Assembly (NCBI RefSeq): GCF_021151785.1
Contig: NZ_JAGKWP010000013.1
Location: 1-31,445 of the forward strand
Direction of reading: 5' to 3'
Length of the DNA stretch: 31,445 nt
DNA from: Flavobacterium sp.
Lineage (GTDB): Bacteria; Bacteroidota; Bacteroidia; Flavobacteriales; Flavobacteriaceae
This document shows positions 15,695 to 23,588 of this stretch, piece after piece. A model generated the notes under the pieces. It did no database searches. It was given only the letters and a program-made list of their open reading frames with translations, and was not told the origin of the DNA. Numbering within the stretch: position 1 is the first letter of the stretch; the number at the start of each line of letters is the position of its first letter. The position numbers were made by a program, and so were the translations under genes.

Positions 15695-17353
15695 CTATTC
15701 CCCAATCAAAACTCCAGACACATTCCAAGCACTGAAACTCCCTCCTTCAGGTTGACCTTGTGGAATTTGAACACGAATGGTATAGCTTCCTTCTGATAAA
15801 TCTCCTAACTCAATATAAGTCGGTGAAGTCACCATCCCTGGGCACCAATTGGCACGACTATAATCCGAAGAAGACAACCCGTTTGAAAAATTACCCGAAG
15901 CAGGATTATACAAACGGTACGATCCACAATCTTCTCGCCAAGGTGTAAATTGAAACACTTCTTTTCCGTTTAAAAACAATGTGTTTTTCTTTGGCACAAA
16001 TTCATCTCCATTTTCCCATCCTCCATGACCAGTAGTTATGTAGCGAATCTTTGCCTTTTTAATTGGTTGATCTAATTTAAATTGCATCTCTAAACCTTGA
16101 GGCACATTAAACATTGTCCCATATTCTTGCCCTCCCATTTCCATGACATTAGTCGTATTAAACAAAGGAATACAAATCTTCTTTTTAGAAGACCTTTCTT
16201 CAGGGTGTAACGTTATCTGCATTGAAACCTTATGACCACCTTTATCATAATTTCCAATAAATACTCCAATCCATACTTCCTGACTTGCAAAACTTTGGAG
16301 TACATCTGTAATTTCTTGACGATACATTACTTGCTCTTCCCAGGTCTTATCTTTTAGTTGAATATGATTGTATTTTTGTATCCCAAAAGGTGTAAAAAAA
16401 CGCATTAATTCTAATAAAGGTTCGTAGGTTGATGTTGCAATAACCCCTTGGTATTTTTTCCCATTCCCATTTTCATAAATAGGAAGTACGTCTTTACCTT
16501 TTTCTAAACCACTCAAAAAAGTTTGTTTTGTAGTGTAAGCAGGAATAATAAAAACAGAACCCGTTCTATCATAAGCATCACCGTTAGATTGTTCAACTAA
16601 TTCTACAAAAGCCAATTGTTTTTTTGCCGCTTGTGGAATCTTAATTTTACGTAATGCAATTGTTCCGTTCACAGCTTTTACTATAGAGTCATTAGAAACG
16701 ACATCTGTAGAAAAATTGATCACTTCATCTTTAAAAACAGGAATAGTTGTAAATCGGCTTTTCCATAGTAAATCTTTATACGTCAATACATCAACTTGAG
16801 ATTTTGGAATAGTTGGCAAGCTTAATTTCTTTTTCTTTTTTTCAACCTTGATGGCTAGTGTACTGGCATTTCCATTTCTTGTTATTTCAAGTACAGCACC
16901 TAAATGAATGCCTAATGTAGATGGACTCACTTTTACAGGAATTTCATTAGTATACCAAAGTTCTATGGTATTAGAATTAATAATGGTTTTCGCTTTTTTA
17001 CAGGTATAACCTAATATTTTTTTAGTCTCAGAAAGCAATTCTAATTGTTGCTTTTTTATGGTCTCTTTATCTTCATAACACACTACATTGGTATCAGACA
17101 AAGAAGCTATTTGGTAAAAACTTAAATTAGCCGTATCCATTAAAGTCACTTCATAAGGAAATGATGCTTGTTTGTTTTGAATTTTTTCAGATGAAACAAG
17201 CACTTGAGCTGAAGTAGCTAACACTTTGATTACATCTTGATTCTCTAGTATTTTACCGTTTGAACTTCTCTGATAGGTAATTTCAAATGACGAATTTTGT
17301 CCAAAAGAAAGTAAAGAAAAAAGGAAAATGAATTTAAATAGGATATACCTCAT
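15695..17353 (-). CDS. Secreted GLPGLI-like domain fused to PNGase F-like module
   Basis: A 552-residue secreted protein with a signal peptide (about 1-18). Residues about 20-165 resemble the Bacteroidota GLPGLI family: an FEITYQRS start, KKILGYTCKKA (111-121) and IELWYTNEIPV. The name motif itself is degenerate (GIHLGAVLEI). Residues about 190-552 resemble the two jelly-roll domains of peptide-N-glycosidase F, which removes N-glycans from asparagine. DAYDR (259-263) matches the PNGase F segment DEWDR that holds catalytic Asp60, so Asp262 is the likely equivalent. TTGHGGWENGDEF (440-452) places Glu451 near PNGase F Glu206. FTPWREDC and ANWCPGM (501-507) are also shared. The counterpart of Glu118 is not obvious. 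Activity is inferred, not certain. Confidence 0.75.
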   Translation of the reverse strand: MRYILFKFIFLFSLLSFGQNSSFEITYQRSSNGKILENQDVIKVLATSAQVLVSSEKIQNKQASFPYEVTLMDTANLSFYQIASLSDTNVVCYEDKETIKKQQLELLSETKKILGYTCKKAKTIINSNTIELWYTNEIPVKVSPSTLGIHLGAVLEITRNGNASTLAIKVEKKKKKLSLPTIPKSQVDVLTYKDLLWKSRFTTIPVFKDEVINFSTDVVSNDSIVKAVNGTIALRKIKIPQAAKKQLAFVELVEQSNGDAYDRTGSVFIIPAYTTKQTFLSGLEKGKDVLPIYENGNGKKYQGVIATSTYEPLLELMRFFTPFGIQKYNHIQLKDKTWEEQVMYRQEITDVLQSFASQEVWIGVFIGNYDKGGHKVSMQITLHPEERSSKKKICIPLFNTTNVMEMGGQEYGTMFNVPQGLEMQFKLDQPIKKAKIRYITTGHGGWENGDEFVPKKNTLFLNGKEVFQFTPWREDCGSYRLYNPASGNFSNGLSSSDYSRANWCPGMVTSPTYIELGDLSEGSYTIRVQIPQGQPEGGSFSAWNVSGVLIGE

Positions 17354-17361
17354 TTTAACAG

Positions 17362-17369
17362 TAATTTTG
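17362..17369 (+). promoter_or_regulatory. -7 element for the 78-residue conserved gene
   Basis: TAATTTTG, an exact TAnnTTTG match, 54 bp before the chosen ATG at 17424. The implied leader is about 48 nt. Confidence 0.45.
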
Positions 17370-17398
17370 TAGCGTGGTTAACATGAATTGATTGCATT

Positions 17399-17406
17399 CA
17401 AAAATA
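17399..17406 (-). promoter_or_regulatory. -7 element for the PNGase F-like gene
   Basis: The minus strand reads TATTTTTG, an exact match to TAnnTTTG, 45 bp before the ATG at 17353. With the plus-strand box at 17362-17369, the two divergent transcripts would overlap at their 5' ends. Confidence 0.4.
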
Positions 17407-17423
17407 TAAAAAACCTTTTTATA

Positions 17424-17660
17424 ATGAGTCAGAAAATAAAACTAATTTGGGATTTTAGAGGAGCAGCCGCTGCTAAAACTGCCGAACATCATGAAATTCA
17501 TTTGAAAGAATTTATTATAGCCGAGAACTATCCTCTTCAAATTACTGGGTTTGAAATTCTAAATGACCTATATGCTATTGCTTATTTGGTCGTTGAAGAA
17601 AAAGACATGATTACATTCCGAGATATTCTTAAACCACATCGTGGCACTTATTTCGAATAA
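17424..17660 (+). CDS. Small conserved hypothetical protein
   Basis: A 78-residue soluble protein beginning MSQKIKLIWDFRG. It contains a His-rich turn (His22, His23, His26 in AEHHEIHLKEF) and ends in a PHRGTYFE tail. I have an impression of similar short proteins in Flavobacteriaceae but no functional assignment. The frame is open back to a TTG at 17388, but the ATG at 17424 gives a well-formed N-terminus. It is a single-gene unit with its own -7 box and a strong hairpin terminator directly after the stop, which supports a real gene. Confidence 0.75.
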   Translation: MSQKIKLIWDFRGAAAAKTAEHHEIHLKEFIIAENYPLQITGFEILNDLYAIAYLVVEEKDMITFRDILKPHRGTYFE

Positions 17661-17696
17661 AAAAAGAACTACTCCGAGAGAGGAATAGTTCTTTTT
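17661..17696 (+). terminator. Rho-independent terminator of the 78-residue gene
   Basis: AAAAAGAACTA (17661-17671) pairs with TAGTTCTTTTT (17686-17696). After one C-A mismatch the stem continues with TCC/GGA around a GAGAGA loop. It starts directly after the stop codon. Confidence 0.88.
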
Positions 17697-17936
17697 AGAG
17701 AAACACAAACCAAAATTAATTTAAGTTGGGAACATTTTTTACTATTGATTTTCTATCCTAAACATTCATATTTTGAATTTAATAGTTTTGTTTATTCAAA
17801 TTTAAAAGAACAAATAAACATATTAGGATATGTTGCAATTTTTAATAGATATTTATCTTTTGTTGAATCAGATAAAACCGATTAAAACAACAATAACTCA
17901 CTAATTAAGAGAATGATAGCACAAATAAAAAACAAA
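17697..17936. other. AT-rich intergenic spacer with no gene
   Basis: Between the two terminators, part of a 339-bp gene-free stretch. No ORF, tRNA or convincing RNA structure is visible. Exact TAnnTTTG matches occur on both strands (17783-17790 plus, 17797-17804 minus), but without -33 elements; in DNA this AT-rich they may be chance. Confidence 0.5.
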
Positions 17937-17978
17937 AAAAACCGATTTTGTAAACAAAAGTTAAACAAAGTCGGTTTT
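17937..17978 (-). terminator. Rho-independent terminator of recQ
   Basis: AAAACCGATTTTG (17938-17950) and CAAAGTCGGTTTT (17966-17978) form a 13-bp stem with one G-U type pair and a 15-nt loop. On the minus strand a T run follows. It lies 21 bp past the recQ stop. Confidence 0.85.
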
Positions 17979-17999
17979 ATATGGCTAAGAAATAGCGTT

Positions 18000-20195
18000 C
18001 TAATTTGCTACTTCACTGATAAATTTTATACGCATTAATCGTAATTCTTCTGTATCGTAATCGCCATCGAATTCTTTTAGTGCATCTTCAATTCGATCGG
18101 TTTCTGAATCCATGAAATAGTCATGTATTTCTTCTTGTTGGTCTTCATCTAAGATGTCATCAATCCAATAGTTAATGTTTAATTTGGTTCCAGAATAAAC
18201 AATTTGTTCCATTTCTTTTAACAAATCATCCATACTCAATCCTTTAGCTGAAGCAATATCATCCAACGCTAATTTTCGATCTACATTTTGTATGATGTAT
18301 AACTTCAAACTTGAATTAGCGCCTGTTGATTTTACAACCAAATCATCAGGACGAATAATATCGTTATCAGCTACATACCTTTCAATTAATTCGATAAATG
18401 GTTTACCATATTTTTTAGCTTTACCCTCTCCTACTCCGTGCACATTACTTAATTCATCAATAGTGATAGGATACTTCAATGACATATCTTCTAAAGACGG
18501 ATCTTGAAAAACAACAAAAGGAGGTACTCCATGTTTTTTAGCTTCTTTCTTACGTAAATCCTTTAACATAGCCATCAAAGCTTCGTCTGCAGTACCTGTT
18601 GATTTTGATGCGGCTACAATTGCATCATCTTCTTCTTCACTATATTCATGATCTTCCGTCATTAAGAATGAATAAGGTTTAGCTATAAAAGCCTCTCCAC
18701 TAGAAGACAATTTTAGTACCCCATAACTTTCAATATCTTTAGTGATTAAGCCTGCAACTAAAACTTGTCTAATCAAAGCCATCCAATACTTTTCATCATG
18801 AGCAGAACCAGAACCAAAACAAGGGAGAGTATCTATTTTTTGAGCTTTAATAATCGCATTAATCTTACCAACTAATGCCAAAATCACTTCTTTAGGTTTA
18901 AATAATTCTTTTGTATCTCGAACAACTTCTAACAAAGTAACTACTTCTTCCTTGGCTTCAACTTTTTTCTTAGGATTTCTAACATTATCGTCCATGTCGG
19001 CCCCTTCCCCGTTGACTTCATCAAACTCTTCACCAAAATAATGTAATAGATATTTACGTCTTGACATAGAAGTTTCTGCATAAGCTACTACTTCTTGTAA
19101 CAAAGCATAACCGATTTCTTGTTCAGCTACTGGTTTCCCAGCCATAAACTTTTCTAATTTCTCAATATCTTTATATGAATAATACGCCAAACAATGCCCT
19201 TCACCTCCATCACGACCTGCTCGACCCGTTTCTTGATAATAACTTTCAAGTGATTTAGGAATGTCGTGGTGAATAACAAATCGCACATCAGGTTTGTCAA
19301 TTCCCATTCCAAAAGCAATGGTTGCTACAACTACTTCTACATCTTCCATCAAAAACATATCCTGGTGTTTAGCTCGTGTCTTAGCATCCAAACCTGCGTG
19401 ATAAGGAACGGCTGAAATACCATTTACTTGTAATACTTGTGCAATCTCTTCTACTTTTTTTCGACTTAAACAGTAAATTACACCTGATTTGCCTTTATGT
19501 TGCTTGATAAATCGAATGATATCAGCCTCTACATTTTTGGTTTTCGGGCGAATTTCATAATACAAGTTCGGACGATTAAATGATGCTTTATATACATGAG
19601 CATCTGACATATCTAAGTTTTTCAAAATATCTTCTTGAACCTTTGGTGTAGCCGTAGCTGTTAATCCAATGATAGGAATATCCCCTAATAAGCGAATGAT
19701 ATTTCTAAGATTTCTATATTCAGGTCTAAAATCATGACCCCATTCAGAAATACAGTGCGCCTCATCAATAGCAACAAAAGAAAGTTTTACTTCATTTAAA
19801 AATTGAATATATTCCTCTTTGGTTAACGATTCAGGGGCTACATACAATAATTTGGTTTTACCCGAAAGTATATCCGCTTTAACCTGATTTACTTCAGTTT
19901 TAGTAAGAGACGAGTTTAGCACGTGCGCTACCCCTATTTCAGAACCTAAACTTCGTATGGCATCCACCTGATTTTTCATTAAAGCGATTAATGGAGAAAC
20001 GACAATAGCCGTTCCTTCTAACACCAATGCTGGTAATTGGTAACATAATGATTTACCACCACCTGTTGGCATAATAACAAATGTATTATGACCTGATATG
20101 ATACTTGTAACAACCTGTTCTTGCAACCCTTTGAATTGGGTAAATCCGAAGTATTTTTTTAATTCTTTATACAAATCAATCTTGAGTTCTTTCAT
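18000..20195 (-). CDS. recQ: ATP-dependent DNA helicase RecQ
   Basis: A 731-residue 3'-5' superfamily 2 helicase used in recombinational repair. The helicase core shows Walker A MPTGGGKSLCYQLPAL (42-57), DEAH with ISEWGHDFRPEY (144-160), LTATAT (motif III, about 178-183), and motif VI QETGRAGRDG (321-330). An RQC winged-helix region (about 405-510), an HRDC domain (about 534-610) and a C-terminal extension follow. The region after SRRKYLLHYFGEE (378-390), where E. coli RecQ has a four-cysteine zinc site, has no cysteine here: it reads VNGEGADMDDNVRNPKKK (394-411). An exact -7 box lies upstream. Confidence 0.96.
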   Translation of the reverse strand: MKELKIDLYKELKKYFGFTQFKGLQEQVVTSIISGHNTFVIMPTGGGKSLCYQLPALVLEGTAIVVSPLIALMKNQVDAIRSLGSEIGVAHVLNSSLTKTEVNQVKADILSGKTKLLYVAPESLTKEEYIQFLNEVKLSFVAIDEAHCISEWGHDFRPEYRNLRNIIRLLGDIPIIGLTATATPKVQEDILKNLDMSDAHVYKASFNRPNLYYEIRPKTKNVEADIIRFIKQHKGKSGVIYCLSRKKVEEIAQVLQVNGISAVPYHAGLDAKTRAKHQDMFLMEDVEVVVATIAFGMGIDKPDVRFVIHHDIPKSLESYYQETGRAGRDGGEGHCLAYYSYKDIEKLEKFMAGKPVAEQEIGYALLQEVVAYAETSMSRRKYLLHYFGEEFDEVNGEGADMDDNVRNPKKKVEAKEEVVTLLEVVRDTKELFKPKEVILALVGKINAIIKAQKIDTLPCFGSGSAHDEKYWMALIRQVLVAGLITKDIESYGVLKLSSSGEAFIAKPYSFLMTEDHEYSEEEDDAIVAASKSTGTADEALMAMLKDLRKKEAKKHGVPPFVVFQDPSLEDMSLKYPITIDELSNVHGVGEGKAKKYGKPFIELIERYVADNDIIRPDDLVVKSTGANSSLKLYIIQNVDRKLALDDIASAKGLSMDDLLKEMEQIVYSGTKLNINYWIDDILDEDQQEEIHDYFMDSETDRIEDALKEFDGDYDTEELRLMRIKFISEVAN

Positions 20196-20220
20196 GTAAA
20201 AAAATGCTAGATTTTATTAA

Positions 20221-20228
20221 CAAATTTA
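20221..20228 (-). promoter_or_regulatory. -7 element for recQ
   Basis: The minus strand reads TAAATTTG, an exact TAnnTTTG match, 26 bp before the recQ ATG at 20195. No TTG was found at the -33 distance. Confidence 0.45.
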
Positions 20229-20254
20229 TTTCAATATTTTTTGTTTGTTTTACC

Positions 20255-20262
20255 TAAATTTG
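20255..20262 (+). promoter_or_regulatory. -7 element for the kdsD gene cluster
   Basis: TAAATTTG, an exact TAnnTTTG match, 53 bp before the TTG start of kdsD. Together with 20221-20228 it makes a compact divergent promoter pair. The spacer between them contains only T-rich sequence. Confidence 0.45.
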
Positions 20263-20315
20263 CAAACATAAAGATACTACTATTCTTGAAAAATAAAAAT
20301 TTAATTAATTGAATT

Positions 20316-21281
20316 TTGAACACAACTGAAACCATACAACTCAATGCTAAAAAAGCCATCCTTTCGCAAAGTGAAAGTATAGCCAAATTAACCAACTATA
20401 TTAATGAAGATTTCACAAAAACCGTAGAACTTATTTACCAAGGTAAAGGTCGAGTAATCGTAACTGGAATTGGAAAAAGTGCTATTATTGCTCAAAAAAT
20501 AGTAGCAACACTTAACTCTACAGGCACACCTTCAATGTTCTTACATGCCGCAGAAGCGATTCATGGTGATTTAGGTATGGTTCAACCAGGAGATATTGTT
20601 ATCTGCATTTCAAAAAGCGGCAACAGTCCTGAAATAAAAGTTTTAGCTCCCATTATAAAAAGTTTTGGCAATACTTTAATTGGGATGACCGCTAATGAAC
20701 AATCTTTTCTAGCGCAAGAATCCGATTTGGTTCTTTTAGCCTATGTAGAAAGTGAATCTTGTCCTAATGGTTTAGCACCAACAAACAGCACTACAGCACA
20801 ACTTGTATTAGGAGATGCCTTAGCTATTTGTTTGATGGAATTAAGAAATTTTAAAAGTGAAGATTTTGCTAAATACCATCCTGGTGGCGCATTGGGAAAA
20901 AAATTATTACTTCGAGTAAAAGATATGCTTGACACTTCTCATGCTCCACAAGTGAATCCAGAAGCTAGCATCAAAAAAGTAATCATGGAAATATCCGAGA
21001 AAAGACTCGGGGTTACCGCAGTAGTAGAAAACAACAAAGTTATTGGTATCATTACTGATGGAGACATCAGAAGAATGTTAAACGATAGAGATTCGATTGC
21101 GGGTATTACTGCGAAAGATATCATGACAAAAAATCCAAAACACATCGCTTCTTCTTTATTGGTGGCAGAAGCGTTAGACATACTAGAAAACAACAAAATA
21201 ACACAATTAGTGGTATTAGACCACGAAGAATACAAAGGTATTCTACATTTACACGACATTTTAAAAGAAGGAATTGTTTAA
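20316..21281 (+). CDS. kdsD: Arabinose-5-phosphate isomerase (KdsD/KpsF/GutQ family)
   Basis: A 321-residue enzyme that interconverts ribulose-5-phosphate and arabinose-5-phosphate, the first step toward Kdo for lipopolysaccharide. The N-terminal SIS domain (about 30-185) has VTGIGKSAIIAQKIVATLNSTGTPS and HAAEAIHGDLGM. Two CBS domains follow (about 200-260 and 268-320). The start is a TTG codon giving MNTTETIQLNAKK; no ATG is available before the conserved region, so TTG is likely genuine. It heads a plus-strand run with tatC, a CMD-family gene and lptB. This link to LPS export supports a Kdo role rather than a capsule-only or glucitol role. Confidence 0.93.
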   Translation: MNTTETIQLNAKKAILSQSESIAKLTNYINEDFTKTVELIYQGKGRVIVTGIGKSAIIAQKIVATLNSTGTPSMFLHAAEAIHGDLGMVQPGDIVICISKSGNSPEIKVLAPIIKSFGNTLIGMTANEQSFLAQESDLVLLAYVESESCPNGLAPTNSTTAQLVLGDALAICLMELRNFKSEDFAKYHPGGALGKKLLLRVKDMLDTSHAPQVNPEASIKKVIMEISEKRLGVTAVVENNKVIGIITDGDIRRMLNDRDSIAGITAKDIMTKNPKHIASSLLVAEALDILENNKITQLVVLDHEEYKGILHLHDILKEGIV

Positions 21282-21285
21282 ACCC

Positions 21286-22104
21286 ATGGCAAAACAAAAA
21301 AAGAATGTAAACGAAATGTCTTTCCTTGATCATTTGGAAGAATTCAGATGGTTATTAGTCAGATGTTCGGCGGGAATTTTAATTGGAGCTTGTATTGCAG
21401 GCTATTTCAGTGATTTTATTTTTAACGAAATTTTATTCGGCCCCATGAGCGGAAAATTTGTTACGTATGAATTTTTCTGTGAATTGGCTCAAAAATACAA
21501 TTTAGACCGAAGTTTTTGTAACACCTCCTTGAACTTCTCAGTACAAAATACCGAAATTGAAGGCCAACTCTCCCTAATGGTATGGACTTGTATTACGGCT
21601 GGTTTAATCATCAGTTTTCCTTATATTCTGTTACAATTTTGGAATTTCATAAGCCCTGCCTTGTATAAAAAAGAAAGAAAAAATGCTATTAAATTTATTG
21701 TCATTTCCTCTCTTCTATTTTTCTTGGGTGTTGGATTTGGTTATTTTGTTTTGACGCCATTGTCTTTAAACTTTCTATCAAGTTTTAGTGTTTCCTCTTT
21801 TATAAAGAACGACATTAATGTCAATTCTTACATTGGTACAGTAAAAACAACCTCACTAGCCACAGGATTGGTATTTGAATTACCTATCATCATTTATTTC
21901 CTATCTACATTAGGGATTGTAAGTCCTGCCTTTTTACGAGAATACCGTAAATGGGCTTTGGTAATTATTTTAATTTTGGCTGCCATCGTAACTCCTCCTG
22001 ATGTTATTAGTCAAGTTATTGTAACCATTCCATTGGTTATTCTATATGAAATCAGTATTTTTATTAGTGCAGCGGTACAAAAAAAAGAAATTAACACAAA
22101 ATAG
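21286..22104 (+). CDS. tatC: Sec-independent protein translocase subunit TatC
   Basis: A 272-residue inner-membrane protein with six predicted transmembrane helices, the core receptor of the twin-arginine export system. Conserved TatC features are the N-terminal SFLDHLEEFRWLLVR, the loop after helix 2 (YILLQFWNFISPALYKKERK), VFELPII, and ILAAIVTPPDVISQ. An upstream TTG at 21274 is open in frame but overlaps the kdsD stop. The ATG at 21286, 4 bp after that stop, is preferred. Between TMs 1 and 2 there is a periplasmic insert (about residues 45-85) longer than in E. coli TatC, with three cysteines in the stretch. TatA is not in the window. Confidence 0.95.
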   Translation: MAKQKKNVNEMSFLDHLEEFRWLLVRCSAGILIGACIAGYFSDFIFNEILFGPMSGKFVTYEFFCELAQKYNLDRSFCNTSLNFSVQNTEIEGQLSLMVWTCITAGLIISFPYILLQFWNFISPALYKKERKNAIKFIVISSLLFFLGVGFGYFVLTPLSLNFLSSFSVSSFIKNDINVNSYIGTVKTTSLATGLVFELPIIIYFLSTLGIVSPAFLREYRKWALVIILILAAIVTPPDVISQVIVTIPLVILYEISIFISAAVQKKEINTK

Positions 22105-22106
22105 CT

Positions 22107-22457
22107 ATGAGTGATTTAGTAAAAGAATTTAATGAATACCGTTCAAAAATGAACGAAAAATTATTAGCAGACGACAACAAAGTCATAAAGAGGATATTCA
22201 ATTTAGATACCAATGCTTACATGGAAGGGGCATTAGATGTAAAAACAAAAGAATTACTTGGTTTGGTAGCTTCAACTGTTTTACGCTGCGATGATTGCAT
22301 CAAATACCACTTAGAAACAGCCTACAAAAATGGGGTTTCAAAAGCCGAAATGATGGAAACAATGAGTATTGCTACTCTTGTAGGTGGAACGATTGTTATT
22401 CCTCACTTGCGAAGAGCTTATGAATTCTGGGAAGCTTTGGAAAATGAGACGCACTAA
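22107..22457 (+). CDS. Carboxymuconolactone decarboxylase family protein (AhpD-like)
   Basis: A 116-residue CMD-domain protein. The redox motif CDDC followed by His (Cys61, Cys64, His68 in LRCDDCIKYHLETAYKNG) places it with the AhpD-like peroxidase/disulfide-exchange branch rather than with true decarboxylases. The start is 2 bp after the tatC stop, so it is cotranscribed and probably translationally coupled. Its link to Tat export or to the LPS genes is not understood. A 136-bp gap follows before lptB. Confidence 0.88.
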   Translation: MSDLVKEFNEYRSKMNEKLLADDNKVIKRIFNLDTNAYMEGALDVKTKELLGLVASTVLRCDDCIKYHLETAYKNGVSKAEMMETMSIATLVGGTIVIPHLRRAYEFWEALENETH

Positions 22458-22593
22458 TCATTTGTTGATGCGCCCATTTTAAACACATCCCAACCTTAAA
22501 AAAAATTTCAACTTCAACTTATTTTAATATTTTTACCAAAAAAATTGAAAAATATTGCCTTGTTGACCAATTGAAAATTGACACTTTAATAAA

Positions 22594-23352
22594 ATGAAAT
22601 TAAGAGCAGAGAATTTAATCAAGACCTACAAAAAAAGAACTGTAGTAAAAGGGATTTCGGTAGAAGTAAATCAGGGCGAAATTGTGGGCTTATTAGGCCC
22701 AAATGGAGCCGGTAAAACTACTTCTTTTTATATGATTGTGGGATTGGTAAAGCCTAACAGTGGTAACATTTATTTAGATGACACTAATATAACCGATTTT
22801 CCCATGTATAAACGGGCACAACATGGCATTGGTTATTTAGCTCAAGAGGCTTCTGTGTTTCGAAAATTAAGTATTGAAGACAATATTATGTCTGTATTAC
22901 AATTGACCAATTTATCTAAGCAAGAACAAGAAGCAAAGATGGAAAGTTTGATTGAAGAATTTTCGTTAGGTCACATTCGAACTAACCGAGGAGATTTACT
23001 TTCAGGTGGGGAAAGAAGACGTACTGAAATTGCCCGATGTTTAGCCACTGATCCCAAATTCATTCTACTAGATGAACCTTTTGCTGGTGTCGATCCTGTT
23101 GCTGTTGAAGACATCCAACGAATCGTAGCACAACTTAAAAACAAAAACATTGGTATCCTGATTACGGATCATAACGTACAAGAAACATTAGCCATTACTG
23201 ACAAAACCTATCTAATGTTTGAAGGAGGTATTTTAAAAGCGGGAGTTCCTGAAGAATTAGCTGCTGATGAAATGGTTAGAAAAGTGTATTTGGGGCAAAA
23301 TTTTGAATTGAGAAGAACAAAAATTGATTTCAATGCTCCTAAAAAAGTATAA
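22594..23352 (+). CDS. lptB: LPS export ABC transporter ATP-binding protein LptB
   Basis: A 252-residue ABC ATPase that powers lipopolysaccharide extraction by LptFG. Walker A is GPNGAGKTT (35-43), the Q-loop lies in YLAQEASVFRKL (81-92), the signature is LSGGE followed by RRRTEIARCL (136-150), and Walker B is FILLDEPFAGVDP (156-168), with the switch His in ITDHNVQETL. The QEASVFRKL and GGERRR sequences are specific to LptB among ABC ATPases. lptF and lptG are not in this window. The 136-bp gap upstream may hold a promoter, but no exact -7 box is visible there. Confidence 0.96.
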   Translation: MKLRAENLIKTYKKRTVVKGISVEVNQGEIVGLLGPNGAGKTTSFYMIVGLVKPNSGNIYLDDTNITDFPMYKRAQHGIGYLAQEASVFRKLSIEDNIMSVLQLTNLSKQEQEAKMESLIEEFSLGHIRTNRGDLLSGGERRRTEIARCLATDPKFILLDEPFAGVDPVAVEDIQRIVAQLKNKNIGILITDHNVQETLAITDKTYLMFEGGILKAGVPEELAADEMVRKVYLGQNFELRRTKIDFNAPKKV

Positions 23353-23363
23353 TTGACAAAGGC

Positions 23364-23588
23364 ATGAAAAATCCAACAGAAGAACAACTAGAACAATGGC
23401 ACAAAGACCCAAGTAATTGGAAACTAGGGCTCTTTTATTACAATCCAGAAGACGAACGCCTATTTCCACCAAAAAGAGTTAAATGGGCTGGATGGACCGT
23501 TAATTTTGCCAATCCGAAATCGATAGTTGCTTTTTTAATTTTAGTAGGAGTTCTATTGGTTTTTGTATATAGAAAACAATTATTTTAA
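23364..23588 (+). CDS. Small DUF5808-like membrane protein
   Basis: A 74-residue protein with the pattern NWKLGLFYYNPEDERLFPPKR followed by WTVNFANPKS and one C-terminal transmembrane helix (about 52-70, ending in a basic YRKQLF tail). This matches DUF5808, short domains of unknown function often found beside larger membrane proteins. It starts 11 bp after lptB and is probably cotranscribed with it. The last 9 bp overlap the convergent GH25 gene. Function unknown. Confidence 0.8.
   Translation: MKNPTEEQLEQWHKDPSNWKLGLFYYNPEDERLFPPKRVKWAGWTVNFANPKSIVAFLILVGVLLVFVYRKQLF

Noticed and set aside
17697..17936. Possible small RNA gene between two terminators
   Set aside because: Exact -7 boxes occur on both strands but with no -33 element and no stable fold; AT-rich chance matches are as likely.
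20939..21259. 106-codon minus-strand ORF
   Set aside because: Antisense to the CBS domains of kdsD, whose protein match is unambiguous.
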